DNA of 64,000 nucleotides from Pseudonocardia acidicola (GCF_012911935.1 NZ_JAAXLA010000017.1:1-64000), one strand, 5' to 3'. Numbered from the stretch's first letter, positions 55,062 to 63,693 are shown. Numbers and translations are program-made. Notes: generated from the letters alone by a model not told the origin.

Positions 55062-55514
55062 AGCGCCCCCTAAGATCAACCGTTCCTTTGACAGTAGTGA
55101 TCGATCGGTGCTCTGGGGGCATGTCTTCGCCAGACGGGCAGATCTCCAGGATGGGCGGCCGTGCCATCCCGACGACCTCCCCGAGGGCTACCACACGGAC
55201 GCCCGTGGGCGGAGCTGGCGTAGTTCGGCCGGCGGTGGGGTCGAGGGCCGCCTACGGGCGTCCGCGCGGTCGGTCTGCGACAGGTCGACGGGATGGCACT
55301 TGGAACGCAGCCGGCGCGCGCGAGGCGGGGGAGCTGGGCCGTCCGGGCCGTCTCTGGGCCGTGGAAAGCCACCCAACAACGAAAAACGAGGCTGCCCACG
55401 AGGAGTGATCCCCGCTGGTCAGTGCCGCTCTCAGTGCCCGGATCAGGCAGCCTGCTTGGTCTCCCAGAACATCTTGTCGCTCTGCTGGCCTCCGATGGCC
55501 GCTTTGGTCTTCGG
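55062..55514. other. Intergenic region carrying repeat R1
   Basis: 453 bases between the ATPase start and the end of a 126-aa gene, both on minus. It must contain the ATPase promoter. The left half has no recognised feature; the right half is repeat R1 (55336-55484). Confidence 0.5.
55336..55484. repeat. Dispersed repeat R1 (partner of R2 at 61079)
   Basis: About 149 bases matching 61079-61209 in the same orientation. Shared blocks: gggccgtctctgg, atccccgctggtcag, and cctgcttggtctccc. On minus it encodes SDKMFWETKQAA-stop, matching RDKIFRETKQGA-stop of R2, so both look like the end of one gene family plus its downstream flank. Confidence 0.7.
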
Positions 55515-55895
55515 TCAGGCCGTCGGGGGCTCGGGCAGGGCGGATGAGTAGGTGCCGGGGCGGTGGTAGCCGCCTTCGTCCTGGCGCAGCCCGTTGATGA
55601 TGCCGCCGCTCTTCCGTCCTGACTTGGTGTAGATGTGTCGGGCAGCGACGCCGCACGCCTCGGCGTACTCGTAGACGTCGAAGTTGGGGTCCTGGTGCGC
55701 AAGCACCTGCGCCGTGTTCCACACGATGTTCAGCTTGAGAATGTCGGTCTCGCTCTCGCTCAGCTGCGGGATGGTCGAGTTGTTCCCGTCCATCCAGCGC
55801 TGGTGCCCGGCACGGTCGGCTCGGTACGGAGCATCCGACCAGTCCTGCTGCTTGATCTCGGCGGCGAACTCGGCCGCCAGTCGGCATAGGGCCAT
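55515..55895 (-). CDS. Hypothetical protein of actinobacterial mobile islands
   Basis: 126-aa protein (MALCRLAAEFAAEIKQQDWS at the start; DPNFDVYEYAEACGVAARH in the middle; YTKSGRKSGGIINGLRQDEG later). No domain recognised; similar short proteins are common in actinobacterial accessory regions (from memory, unverified). After its TGA the same frame stays open for 23 codons and ends with SDKMFWETKQAA in repeat R1, so the stop could be a recent truncation. GGAGG lies about 10 bases before the ATG. Confidence 0.6.
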   Translation of the reverse strand: MALCRLAAEFAAEIKQQDWSDAPYRADRAGHQRWMDGNNSTIPQLSESETDILKLNIVWNTAQVLAHQDPNFDVYEYAEACGVAARHIYTKSGRKSGGIINGLRQDEGGYHRPGTYSSALPEPPTA

Positions 55896-56518
55896 GATGA
55901 TGAAGCCTCCCGTTGGTGAGGTTGGCGCGACCGCTGTGGCTCCCCGATGGAGCGGGCCGCGCGGGCTTGACGGTAGCAGTCTTGGGATGAGCGCCGAGAT
56001 CGTCACCTGCGAAGAAGGCTGGGGCACATCTGGGGCACACCAGGGCCGCAACAGCCCACCCGCTGACACGACGTGACAGCGGGTGGGCTGGTGATCGAGG
56101 GTTCTGAGGTAGACACGCAGGTAGCGGACGAGCCTGGTTCGCGGTAGGGGAGCGGTGCTCAGTCAGCGAGCCGTGGCAAGCTCGGGCGCGGTAGCGACGT
56201 TGGTCGCCACGAGCGACCGCGCGGTCGGGCTGTCGACGGGATGGCTCTCACGTCGCGCGGTGGGATCGAGGGGCCCTACAGAACCCCCACAGACCAACGG
56301 CAGAGGTCGGCATCCGACGTCGGGCGACGCAATTAGGTCCGCGGCTGTTCGCCCAGCGTACGGCGCACAACGGCAGACGAGGTCGACCCACAAGAGAAGT
56401 CGATCTTGTTTCGCAGGGTTCCTGGTCGCGGAGACCAGGGAGCGGCGTCTGCGGCCGACCGGGGGATCGTTGGGGCCGCGAAGCCCGGCAGGGTGTGAGC
56501 ATCAGGTAGTACTTGCGC
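55896..56518. other. Intergenic region with a tRNA-leader-like stretch
   Basis: 623 bases without a convincing gene. At 56170-56195 the sequence gccgtggcaagctcgggcgcggtagc resembles the bases just upstream of and into the 5' end of the tRNA-CAU gene (50674-50697). The rest has no recognised feature. Confidence 0.4.
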
Positions 56519-56782
56519 ATGGAGCATCTCTATTGGGATCTCGGGTCCTGCGCTGGCGGAGCGCAGTTCGAGGTGGCGCTCAGGGGCTCGACCGCCCGGG
56601 TCTGCCTCATGTCTATAGATGAGTACAACGCGTACGTTGACGGGGATGAATACGAGTACCACGGCGACTTCCATGACATGAGCCCAGTCATCGTGGAGGT
56701 GCCTCACGACGATCATTGGTACCTCGTGGTGGACAGCTACCCCCGGCGCATCCGCGTCGTGGTTGAGCAGGTCTTCGACTGA
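56519..56782 (+). CDS. Small DUF1883-like protein
   Basis: 87-aa beta-rich acidic protein. FEVALRGSTARVCLMSIDEY, then DEYEYHGDFHDMSPVIVEVP and HWYLVVDSYPRRIRVVV follow the DUF1883 pattern (N-V-R-L-M, Y-x-Y-x-G, P-V, W-x-V-x-x-D). DUF1883 domains occur alone or fused to TIR domains in bacterial immunity genes; here it stands alone. ATG chosen; a TTG two codons earlier is possible. Confidence 0.6.
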   Translation: MEHLYWDLGSCAGGAQFEVALRGSTARVCLMSIDEYNAYVDGDEYEYHGDFHDMSPVIVEVPHDDHWYLVVDSYPRRIRVVVEQVFD

Positions 56783-56912
56783 CGTACGCAGCTTGTGAGC
56801 GACTAACTGAGCGAAAACCACACCGGGGGAGTGGGGACGAACGTGGGCGGCTGCGGACGTTTGGCACGTGGCCGGGGCGTCGCTCCGTGGTCGAGTTGTC
56901 GGATGGAGTTCC

Positions 56913-56958
56913 TGGGGGTTAAGGGGTCGCAGGTTCAAATCCTGTAGTCCCGACAGTG
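56913..56958 (+). repeat. tRNA-Pro(GGG) 3'-half copy, direct repeat DR1
   Basis: Reads as the anticodon loop (tggggg), 3' anticodon stem, variable loop and T arm (gcagg-ttcaaat-cctgt) of a proline tRNA, ending in the acceptor 3' strand tcccgac. No 5' half is present, so it is not a gene. A near copy is at 58204. This is what an att site or recombination scar from a tRNA-integrating element looks like. The tRNA identity is from memory of actinobacterial tRNA-Pro sequences. Confidence 0.7.
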
Positions 56959-57065
56959 TGATGTGGGGGTGGGCGTCCATCGGCCAACGGAGGTCGTCTC
57001 GCACACGTCCCGCAACGGGGCTCAGCGTGGCTCCACCGGCGGACGCGGATGCCAGACTGAGCATC

Positions 57066-58064
57066 ATGGCCGATCAAGATGCCCACTTCCGCATCATGGA
57101 TGAGGCACTGAAGCATCCCGACGGTCGTGCTAAAGGCGGCGAGCCGTGCGTCATATGTGGCAAGCCAGTACCGGCCAGCGTTCACTGGGTGCAGCGTGAT
57201 CGGCATGTGTGCTCCGGGCGATGCAACAGCCTGCTGCGTCGTCGCTACGGCCGTGGCAGCGCGAGCATCAACGCCGAGAGAGTATCGGTGGCCGTTGAAG
57301 CCGTCGGACCCCGCCCAAGCCCGCGCACCAGCGACTCTCGCGTGTTCCGAACTCGCCCGGACGCCCACTTGCCACAGCTGCCCATCGAGTGGGAAGGCTA
57401 CGGCCCGCATCCCGGCGATGTGGTCGAGCGGTACGGCATCCTGACCCAATACGTCGTGCAAGACATGCCGGAGGGCTACTTCACGTCGCGAGTCGTGATT
57501 GCCGTTGCCGAGAGCGGCGACATGTTCGTGGCCGGCGCCAACGCCGATGGCTACTACTCGTCCCTGGTCATCGGGCCGCATGCACCAGGAAGCCAACGGC
57601 TCGAAGAGCAACTGTTCAGCTACACCTTCCAGGTCAACGGCGTGCTGTGCGAGTGGCGCCGTGAGCGCACCACAGACCTTCAGCCCGACGGCGTGGACTA
57701 CTTCTTCTGGGAGTGCTACGCCGCTGTGCCCGTCGACGCTCCGAAGTACCCCGATCCGATGCACTCCGCACGCTACCGAGCGGAGATGGATCGCCGCCGC
57801 CGCGTGAGCAGCAACGCGGCGAAGCACGAGCAGCGGGCGCGGGAGGAAGCCAAGATCGAGCGATTCGATCCGCTGGAGGTCTACGAACGTGACGGGTGGC
57901 TCTGCGGCATCTGTGGAGCGGAGGTCGACCCGGCAGTGCTCCATCCCGATCCCATGAGCGCGAGCCTGGATCACGTCGTGCCCTTGTCGAAAGGCGGCGA
58001 CCACACCCGAGAGAACTCGGTCCTCGCGCACCTCATCTGCAACATCCGCAAGTCGGCCAGTTGA
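57066..58064 (+). CDS. HNH endonuclease domain protein with N-terminal zinc ribbon
   Basis: 332-aa protein. Residues about 25-60 form a zinc-ribbon (CVICGKPVPASVHW, HVCSGRCNSLLRRR). About 95-250 is an unassigned central domain (HPGDVVERYGILTQYVVQDM). The C-terminus is an HNH nuclease: CGICGAEVDP, SASLDHVVPLSKGGDHTREN, VLAHLICNIRKSAS, with the DH and N/H positions intact. It probably cuts DNA in a mobile or defence setting. It is the only gene between the two tRNA-Pro-derived repeats. Confidence 0.82.
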   Translation: MADQDAHFRIMDEALKHPDGRAKGGEPCVICGKPVPASVHWVQRDRHVCSGRCNSLLRRRYGRGSASINAERVSVAVEAVGPRPSPRTSDSRVFRTRPDAHLPQLPIEWEGYGPHPGDVVERYGILTQYVVQDMPEGYFTSRVVIAVAESGDMFVAGANADGYYSSLVIGPHAPGSQRLEEQLFSYTFQVNGVLCEWRRERTTDLQPDGVDYFFWECYAAVPVDAPKYPDPMHSARYRAEMDRRRRVSSNAAKHEQRAREEAKIERFDPLEVYERDGWLCGICGAEVDPAVLHPDPMSASLDHVVPLSKGGDHTRENSVLAHLICNIRKSAS

Positions 58065-58203
58065 GGGCGCGCGTCTCAGAGCCCCGTTGATCGGGGAGAT
58101 GGACAAACCTAGTGACCGACGGCCTGTAAGGACGCAAAATGTGAGAACCGAGCGTAGGAACGAAAAGCAAGATTTCTGGTCAGGGGCGGCAAAGGGGGTC
58201 ACA

Positions 58204-58246
58204 GGGGTCAAGGGGCGCAGGTTCAAATTCTGTTGTCCCGACAGTG
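58204..58246 (+). repeat. tRNA-Pro(GGG) 3'-half copy, direct repeat DR2
   Basis: Differs from DR1 by one missing base and a few substitutions over about 38 shared bases (aaggggcgcaggttcaaat...gtcccgacagtg). The last codons of the minus-strand gene 58223-58825 are read from this repeat. DR1 and DR2 enclose about 1.25 kb with the HNH gene. Confidence 0.7.
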
Positions 58247-58825
58247 AAAAGGGCCGGTATCCGTGATCCTGGAGGATGCCGGCCTCTGCGGCGCCAATTG
58301 CACCCAGCCCTCTACCCGAGAAGTGCATCGCGCAACGAGTCGGACAAGTTCCGCGAGCAGCTCTGGTAGCTGCTCTGCCGTCAGTGATGTCCATTCCACC
58401 GGCCGATCACGCTCCTGCCGCTTACGCGGTGGTACATGGCGCCAGCCGCGAACCTGCTCCGCCTTGCTGAACGGCCATAGGCTGTGGACGATCTCGTGGC
58501 GACCCTGCAAGGCGGACGCGGAGTCGTTCAAGAACACTTCGGCCTCGTCGCGGTAGTCCGGCCAGAAGCGGTGCAGGAGCTTGCGGCACTCGCCGACGAG
58601 TTGCGTTCCAGGCGCGCCCGCGAGCCTGTCCAGGGTCGTCGCGCTCCCATGTGCGGTCGCCAGCTCATCCTGCGGCTTGAGAGCCAGCTGGCCATAGAGC
58701 ACGTATAGCCGGTCTTCCAGCAGTGCAGCGACCAGAGCGATGCGCCCTACGAGACCGTAGAAGTCATCATCGACGGCCCCGAACATGCGCGACGGAACAC
58801 CCCATTTGTCAGTAGGGAACGTCAT
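58223..58825 (-). CDS. Hypothetical protein whose 3' end lies in DR2
   Basis: 200-aa helical protein. It begins MTFPTDKWGVPSRMFGAVDD and contains GRIALVAALLEDRLYVLYGQ and SALQGRHEIVHSLWPFSKA. The helix with RHEIVHS recalls small HEPN-like or metal-site helices but this is not firm. Its last nine residues (PFHCRDNRI) are encoded by the tRNA-Pro repeat, so the original C-terminus was probably replaced at recombination. Unrecognised family. Confidence 0.55.
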   Translation of the reverse strand: MTFPTDKWGVPSRMFGAVDDDFYGLVGRIALVAALLEDRLYVLYGQLALKPQDELATAHGSATTLDRLAGAPGTQLVGECRKLLHRFWPDYRDEAEVFLNDSASALQGRHEIVHSLWPFSKAEQVRGWRHVPPRKRQERDRPVEWTSLTAEQLPELLAELVRLVARCTSRVEGWVQLAPQRPASSRITDTGPFHCRDNRI

Positions 58826-59605
58826 GGGTACAAGTAGACCTCGCTGTGCCGCTACGTTGAAGCGGGGTTCGTGGCTGGCGCTGCAGCGGCGGGAGACTGA
58901 TGAGAGCGGGCGGCGTCCGCCGGAGCAGACTCGGAGCGAACGGCACATGAGCGCCCGGCACGGCCCGAGACGCGCCAGCATGAACGTCCAGCTCAGCAGG
59001 CACGCGACGACACCGGACGTCACCGGTTGGCCAGCTGTAGTCGATCAACGTCAGCCGCACAACACCGAAGCGCTCAGACTGCCGAATCTGGCAGTTGTTT
59101 TGTCGAGGCGGCGCCTGACGGGCCGGGCGTGGCCGGCCCTCCTGCGTGCTTCGGCCTTGCCGCTCCGCTCCCGGCCGGCGCGCCCGGCCGCGCAGTACCC
59201 ACAGGCCAGCGAGAGACGGCAGTAGATCACCCCGACCCCGGGGGCATGCGCAAACTGGCTACGCGGGTTCAATTCCCGACGCCCGCTCCGACAAGTTCTT
59301 GCGTGGGGCGTGCAACGAGTCCGCACCCGCCTTGATCGACGGCCACCCTCGTCCCCACCGTGAAGCGACCGCTCCGGTCCCTTGGCCCGATCGAGCACGG
59401 GGGCGCGGCTCACGCGGCTCGGCCGGGGTGCGCCCGCGCCGCCTGCCGGACCGTGGCGCCTGAGCACGAGAGAGGAAAAAGGGAAGGAGACCTGCTCATT
59501 CCCACTTCAACATATAGCGCACCCCTGGCCTTGCGGCAAGATCCTATTCGCCCCGCACAATGCGCGCCTGACGTGCTGGATTTAGGAAAACGGGGGAGTG
59601 CTGTA
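58826..59605. other. Intergenic region with a tRNA-Gly 3' fragment
   Basis: 780 bases with no convincing gene. Holds the tRNA-Gly-like 3' end at 59263-59289 and, near 59480-59600, an AT-richer patch that probably carries the glycosyltransferase promoter. Confidence 0.5.
59263..59289 (+). repeat. tRNA-Gly 3'-end fragment (possible att remnant)
   Basis: gcgggttcaattcccga followed by cgcccgctcc matches a T arm plus the acceptor 3' strand of a typical actinobacterial tRNA-Gly (gcgggcg ... cgcccgctcc). No D or anticodon arm precedes it. Confidence 0.55.
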
Positions 59606-60808
59606 GTGCGAGTTCTGTTGTCGACATGGGGGTCTCGGGGGGACGTCGAGCCGCTGCTGGGGCTGGCGCTCGAGCTGCGCGCACAGGGCGTCGACGTGCG
59701 GATGTGCGCACCGCCGGACTTCGCGGAGCGGGCAGGCGAGGTCGGTGTCCCGTTCGTGACGATGGGCTTCGCGGTGCGGGTGCTGGTGGCCTCGAGGCCG
59801 GCACCCGCGGAGGTGGCTGCCGCGTTGGTCGCCCAGCACTTCGACGTGATCGGGAAGGCGGCGGAGGACTGCGACGTGGTGGTGGCGACCGGCCTGATGC
59901 CGGCGGGCGTGCGCTCGGTGGCCGAGCACCTCGGGATCCATTACGTGCTCGCCGGCTTCCACCGGGTCGGGATACCGTCGCTGCACCACCCGCCAGGGCC
60001 ACGGCCGGGGAAGCCGTTCCCGCCGGGCGAGACCGACCTCCGGGTGCTGTGGAAGATCGATGCCGAGCGGGTCGACGCGCTGTACCGCGAGCCGCTCAAC
60101 ACGCACCGGGCCGCGCTCGGTCTGCCGCCGGTGGACAACGTCCGAGACCACGTCTTCACCTCGAAGCCATGGCTCGCGGTGGACCCGGTGCTCTGGCCGT
60201 TCGAGGGCGCGCTGGGCTTCGACGTCGTGCAGACCGGGGCGTGGATCATGCCGGACGATCGGCCGCTGCCCGCGGACCTCGTGGAGTTCCTCGAGGCGGG
60301 CGAACCCCCGGTGTACGTGGGTTTCGGCAGCATGCAGATGGCCAGTGCACCCGACGCGGCCGCGGTGGCTGTCGAGGCGATCCGCGCGCAAGGTCGCCGC
60401 GCGCTGGTCTCCCGGGGCTGGGCGGGCCTGGCGTTGATCGACGAGAAGGACGATTGTTTCGCCGTCGGCGAGGTGAATCACCGCGCGCTGTTCCGGCGCG
60501 TGGCAGCGGTCGTGCACCACGGCGGCTCCGGTACGACGACGGCGGCCGCGCTGGCGGGCGCACCGCAGGTGATCGTGCCGCAGATCGTGGATCAGCCGTA
60601 CTGGGCGCAGCGCGTGGCCGAGCTGGGCATTGGCGCGGGTCACGACGGTCCGACGCCGACCGTCGAATCTCTGTCCGCCGCGCTCGAGCCCGCTCTCCGC
60701 GATGAGACCAATGCGCGGGCCAAAGCAGTGAGCACCACCATCCGCACCGACGGTGCGTCGGTGGCGGCGAGGAAGCTCATCAACCTGATCGACCAGGGGC
60801 CGGAATGA
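59606..60808 (+). CDS. Glycosyltransferase, GT1 family (GtfB/MGT-like)
   Basis: 400-aa GT-B enzyme that transfers a sugar from a nucleotide-sugar to a small acceptor. N-terminal acceptor domain starts VLLSTWGSRGDVEPLLGLA. The donor-binding motif HHGGSGTTTAAALAGAPQVI (about 295-314) and PQIVDQPYWAQRV are complete. Best match to actinobacterial natural-product/antibiotic glycosyltransferases; acceptor unknown, no biosynthesis cluster nearby. GTG start with gggggag about 8 bases upstream. Confidence 0.9.
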   Translation: MRVLLSTWGSRGDVEPLLGLALELRAQGVDVRMCAPPDFAERAGEVGVPFVTMGFAVRVLVASRPAPAEVAAALVAQHFDVIGKAAEDCDVVVATGLMPAGVRSVAEHLGIHYVLAGFHRVGIPSLHHPPGPRPGKPFPPGETDLRVLWKIDAERVDALYREPLNTHRAALGLPPVDNVRDHVFTSKPWLAVDPVLWPFEGALGFDVVQTGAWIMPDDRPLPADLVEFLEAGEPPVYVGFGSMQMASAPDAAAVAVEAIRAQGRRALVSRGWAGLALIDEKDDCFAVGEVNHRALFRRVAAVVHHGGSGTTTAAALAGAPQVIVPQIVDQPYWAQRVAELGIGAGHDGPTPTVESLSAALEPALRDETNARAKAVSTTIRTDGASVAARKLINLIDQGPE

Positions 60809-61286
60809 TCAGACTACAACCGCGACATCAACCCGAGTGTGAACGGATGTACGCGCCCGAACGCAAATTGACTCCTGACCTGCACGCGATGCCCCACTAG
60901 CCGGACCTCTGGGGGCCTCGAATCAAGAGCGCCACTCTCGCCGTCATCGTCGACGACCTCCTCTAACGGGGCCAGCGCTGGTGCGCGGTGCGGAGACGGG
61001 AAAATCTCGCCCTGACCGGGCGCCCAGGACGTGCCCCCTGAGCTTGCGCGACCACTGCGGTACGGCGGGGCCGTCTGTGGGCCGCCTGGGCCGTCTCTGG
61101 ACCACGAAGAGCGACGCTGACGGGCAGAGACTATCCCCGCTGGTCAGCGCCGCTTTCGACGCGTGGGTCAGGCACCCTGCTTGGTCTCCCGGAAGATCTT
61201 GTCGCGCTGTGTGCAAACGGGGAGGCCGCGGGCTGGCTGGAGAGCCGGCCTCGTGTGGTCACTGGCGAGGCCGGGCTCCCCAACGG
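60809..61286. other. Intergenic region carrying repeat R2
   Basis: 478 bases between the convergent glycosyltransferase and DUF1508 genes. Contains R2 (61079-61209); the remainder shows nothing recognisable. Confidence 0.5.
61079..61209. repeat. Dispersed repeat R2 (partner of R1 at 55336)
   Basis: About 131 bases similar to R1, same orientation, 5.7 kb apart. Both ends are the best conserved parts (gggccgtctctgg; ggcaccctgcttggtctccc versus ggcagcctgcttggtctccc). Confidence 0.7.
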
Positions 61287-61469
61287 TCAGGACGCGACGT
61301 CCTCGATCTTGGCTCCGTCCGCTGCCCTCTGAACCGACTCGCACCCCTTGTGCGCAGCCGCCTTCGACTCGTAGGCCTCGCCGGAGGCGACAATCTGGCC
61401 GTTGCTTGCCTTCAGCCGAAAGCGGAACTTGCCCGCTCGGTCCTCGTAGACCTCGAACTTGCCTGCCAT
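61287..61469 (-). CDS. DUF1508 (YegP-like) small protein
   Basis: 60-aa protein with one complete DUF1508 unit: FEVYEDRAGKFRFRLKASNG, IVASGEAYESKAAAHKGCES, then KIEDVAS. YegP-type proteins have one or two such units and unknown function. Own ribosome site tggagg upstream. Confidence 0.88.
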   Translation of the reverse strand: MAGKFEVYEDRAGKFRFRLKASNGQIVASGEAYESKAAAHKGCESVQRAADGAKIEDVAS

Positions 61470-62043
61470 CCAGACCCTCCACAGTGGTCGCTGAACCTCG
61501 GTCGGCGGCGGACGTTATCGCGATCATCAAGCGGCGCGCAGGAGGTGAACACCTCAGGGCACGGCGCGTCACCCCATGGGGCGAACGCGGGGCGGACGGC
61601 CTACGAGCCCCCGTCACCGTCCCTGACCTGCCGTCATAGATCGCCAGGTCAGGGGATCCGAGCTGATCCTCCCTCGCCCTGGCGGTGAAAACCGGGTGGT
61701 TCGCCAAGAACGCCGACGCGCTGGATGGCATCAGCGGCGCCGGCTTGTGACGGGAGCGGGCAGCGGGGAGGCATCACCACGTCCGCCACGCCGTCATACG
61801 GGAGGACACAGGGCAGCACGGCGACCAGGGCAAACAATCCTCGGCGGGACTGCGTCGAACGGGGGATCCGGGTTCACACAGAAGAGGTCGTCGGGCGCAG
61901 GGTGGTGTATCGGGTAAGCCCTAGCGCCCGATCTATGACGGGTACGTCGGGGACCCGCTTTGCCGCGCCGTGCGAGTCCTCGGCCGCGGCTGAGCAGTTC
62001 CGGTGGGTGGTCGGGGTGGTCCTGCGCTCGTAGGCTCAAGGTC
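61470..62043. other. Intergenic region, nothing recognised
   Basis: 574 bases between the divergent DUF1508 and CutA genes. Short frames on both strands lack codon bias and ribosome sites. Presumably holds both promoters. Confidence 0.5.
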
Positions 62044-62382
62044 ATGACTCAGGTGTTCGAGGTGTCGACCGCTACTCCGACTCGTGAGTCAGCGTTACGG
62101 CTTGCCGAGTCTGCAATCGGGGCGGGTCTGGCGGCCGGTGGGCAGGTCTCCGGGCCGGTGGCCTCGTTCTTCTGGCACAACGGCGAGTTCGGGCAGGGCG
62201 AGGAGTGGAAGGTGTCGTTCAAGACGACCGAGGCTCGCTACCCCGATCTGGAGTCGCACCTGATCGCCAACCATGAGTGGAACAACCCCGAGGTGACGGC
62301 GGTCCCGTTGGCGCGGGCGTCAGCGTCGTATGTCGAGTGGGTTGAGCGCGTGACTGCTCAGCAGGTCCCGCACGGCGCTTAG
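62044..62382 (+). CDS. cutA: CutA-like divalent-cation tolerance protein
   Basis: 112-aa ferredoxin-like trimeric protein. TPTRESALRLAESAIGAGLAA replaces the usual P-x-x-E-A-A-x-x-L-A helix. VASFFWHNGEFGQGEEWKVS corresponds to the family's Y-x-W-x-G-x-x-E-x-x-x-E block, and HEWNNPEVTAVPL to H-x-Y-x-x-P-E-I. Role in metal binding is not settled. It overlaps the end of the convergent XRE gene by 63 bases. Confidence 0.85.
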   Translation: MTQVFEVSTATPTRESALRLAESAIGAGLAAGGQVSGPVASFFWHNGEFGQGEEWKVSFKTTEARYPDLESHLIANHEWNNPEVTAVPLARASASYVEWVERVTAQQVPHGA

Positions 62383-63693
62383 GTCGCGATGCTCGGATAG
62401 GCGGCTCGCCACGGCAGCGAGGCGCTGCCGTGGCCGCACGGACGCGACGTCGCCCATGATCTCCAGACTGGAAACGACGACCGCGGCGGCCTGTTCAACC
62501 TCACCGGCGTCGATGTAGGAGTCGGCGAGCCAGGAGGAGTACAGCGCCTTGTCCCGGGCGTGGGCGTCGCTGTAGCGGCTGAGTGCCGATTCGAGGACCG
62601 GCACGGCCCGCAGCGGCCGGCGGAGTTCGCTCCAGCACCGCCCGGTCATGATCGCGAGTTCGGTCTCGTCGACCCAAGCGGCGTAGTCCGGCGTCTGGCC
62701 ATTCTTCTGAGTCAGGGCTTCCTCGGCGAGGCCGAGGTTGCGGGCGGTGGCCTCCGCGTCGCCTTCCAGGGCGAACGTCCATGCGGCTCGTGAGTGGAGG
62801 AGGGCCCGCACACCGGGGTCGACGCCGTCCTGCCGTGCTGCGTGGATTGACTTCTCCGAGATCACCCGTGCTGGTCGGTCGAGGGCGATGAGCTGGTAGG
62901 CGTGGAAGGCGAGAGAGTTGCCGGCCAAGCCCGCCTCTCCGGCCTCCGTCGCGGCGGTGTGGCCCTGGCGGTAATGCTGCTCGGCCAGGTCGTGCCAACC
63001 GGCGTCGAACGCGGCCCAGCCGGCCTGTTGGGACTGTTCGGCGTGGAGTGACAAGAGTTCGCGGCGCACGGACTCCGAGTTGACTCCGGCTCGCAGGAGG
63101 CGGTCCGAGACCTGGGCTTCCGCCGCGAAGAGGCCGTAGGTGTCGGCGCCCCCGAGGTGGTTGTCGAGCTTGCGCAGTCGGACGAGGCGGCGCTGTAGTT
63201 CCTCGACAACGTCGACGGAGATGCGCCCGCCCGCGTCAGCGCCGAGGGCCGACGCCAGCAAGCCGCCGACGGCGACCGCGGAGGTCGCTCGCAGGAAATC
63301 GCGACGCTGCACCGAGGACTCACCCTCTCCCGTTGCCGTTCCAGTGTCGTCGAACGTCGGCGACGCTACGGAGCCCATAGGAAGCTCGGCAGGGCAATCA
63401 GAGGGCAGACGGGGTTCGGTATGCGTGGCGGGCCTCACAGCTGCGCTGGGGAGCGGGGCGCCGAGCTGGCCCAGCAGGCGGCGATAGACGGCCTGGGGTC
63501 GGCTGACGGTGCCGCTCTCCCATCGGCCGACGAGGCGGGTGTCGAGCCGGGTCCCGCGGTCTTCCTTCGTCTCGAACGCCAGCCTGACGATGTTGTCCAC
63601 CAGCTCTTGCTGGGACCACCGCATCGTCTCGTCGCGCCATCGTCGGAGCTGAACGCCCCACGGCTCGCCGGGGATGGCGCGTGGCGCGGTCAC
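62320..63693 (-). CDS. XRE family regulator with C-terminal TPR-like domain
   Basis: 457-aa protein. N-terminal helix-turn-helix (residues about 12-75: LRRWRDETMRWSQQELVDNI, LVGRWESGTVSRPQ). A Tat-like motif QRRDFLRATSAVAVGGLLAS (about 128) appears mid-protein, as in many actinobacterial XRE/TPR regulators. The rest is helical repeats (WAAFDAGWHDLAEQHYRQGH). This architecture is common in actinobacteria and probably senses peptides or small ligands. Overlaps cutA tail-to-tail. Confidence 0.82.
   Translation of the reverse strand: MTAPRAIPGEPWGVQLRRWRDETMRWSQQELVDNIVRLAFETKEDRGTRLDTRLVGRWESGTVSRPQAVYRRLLGQLGAPLPSAAVRPATHTEPRLPSDCPAELPMGSVASPTFDDTGTATGEGESSVQRRDFLRATSAVAVGGLLASALGADAGGRISVDVVEELQRRLVRLRKLDNHLGGADTYGLFAAEAQVSDRLLRAGVNSESVRRELLSLHAEQSQQAGWAAFDAGWHDLAEQHYRQGHTAATEAGEAGLAGNSLAFHAYQLIALDRPARVISEKSIHAARQDGVDPGVRALLHSRAAWTFALEGDAEATARNLGLAEEALTQKNGQTPDYAAWVDETELAIMTGRCWSELRRPLRAVPVLESALSRYSDAHARDKALYSSWLADSYIDAGEVEQAAAVVVSSLEIMGDVASVRPRQRLAAVASRLSEHRDLSAVRDLLSSHALNPLDIRR

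Noticed and set aside
56880-56958. Complete tRNA gene at DR1
   Set aside because: No acceptor 5' strand or D arm is found upstream; only the 3' half exists.
55062-62043. CRISPR array
   Set aside because: Repeats in this region are isolated pairs, not regularly spaced units with spacers.
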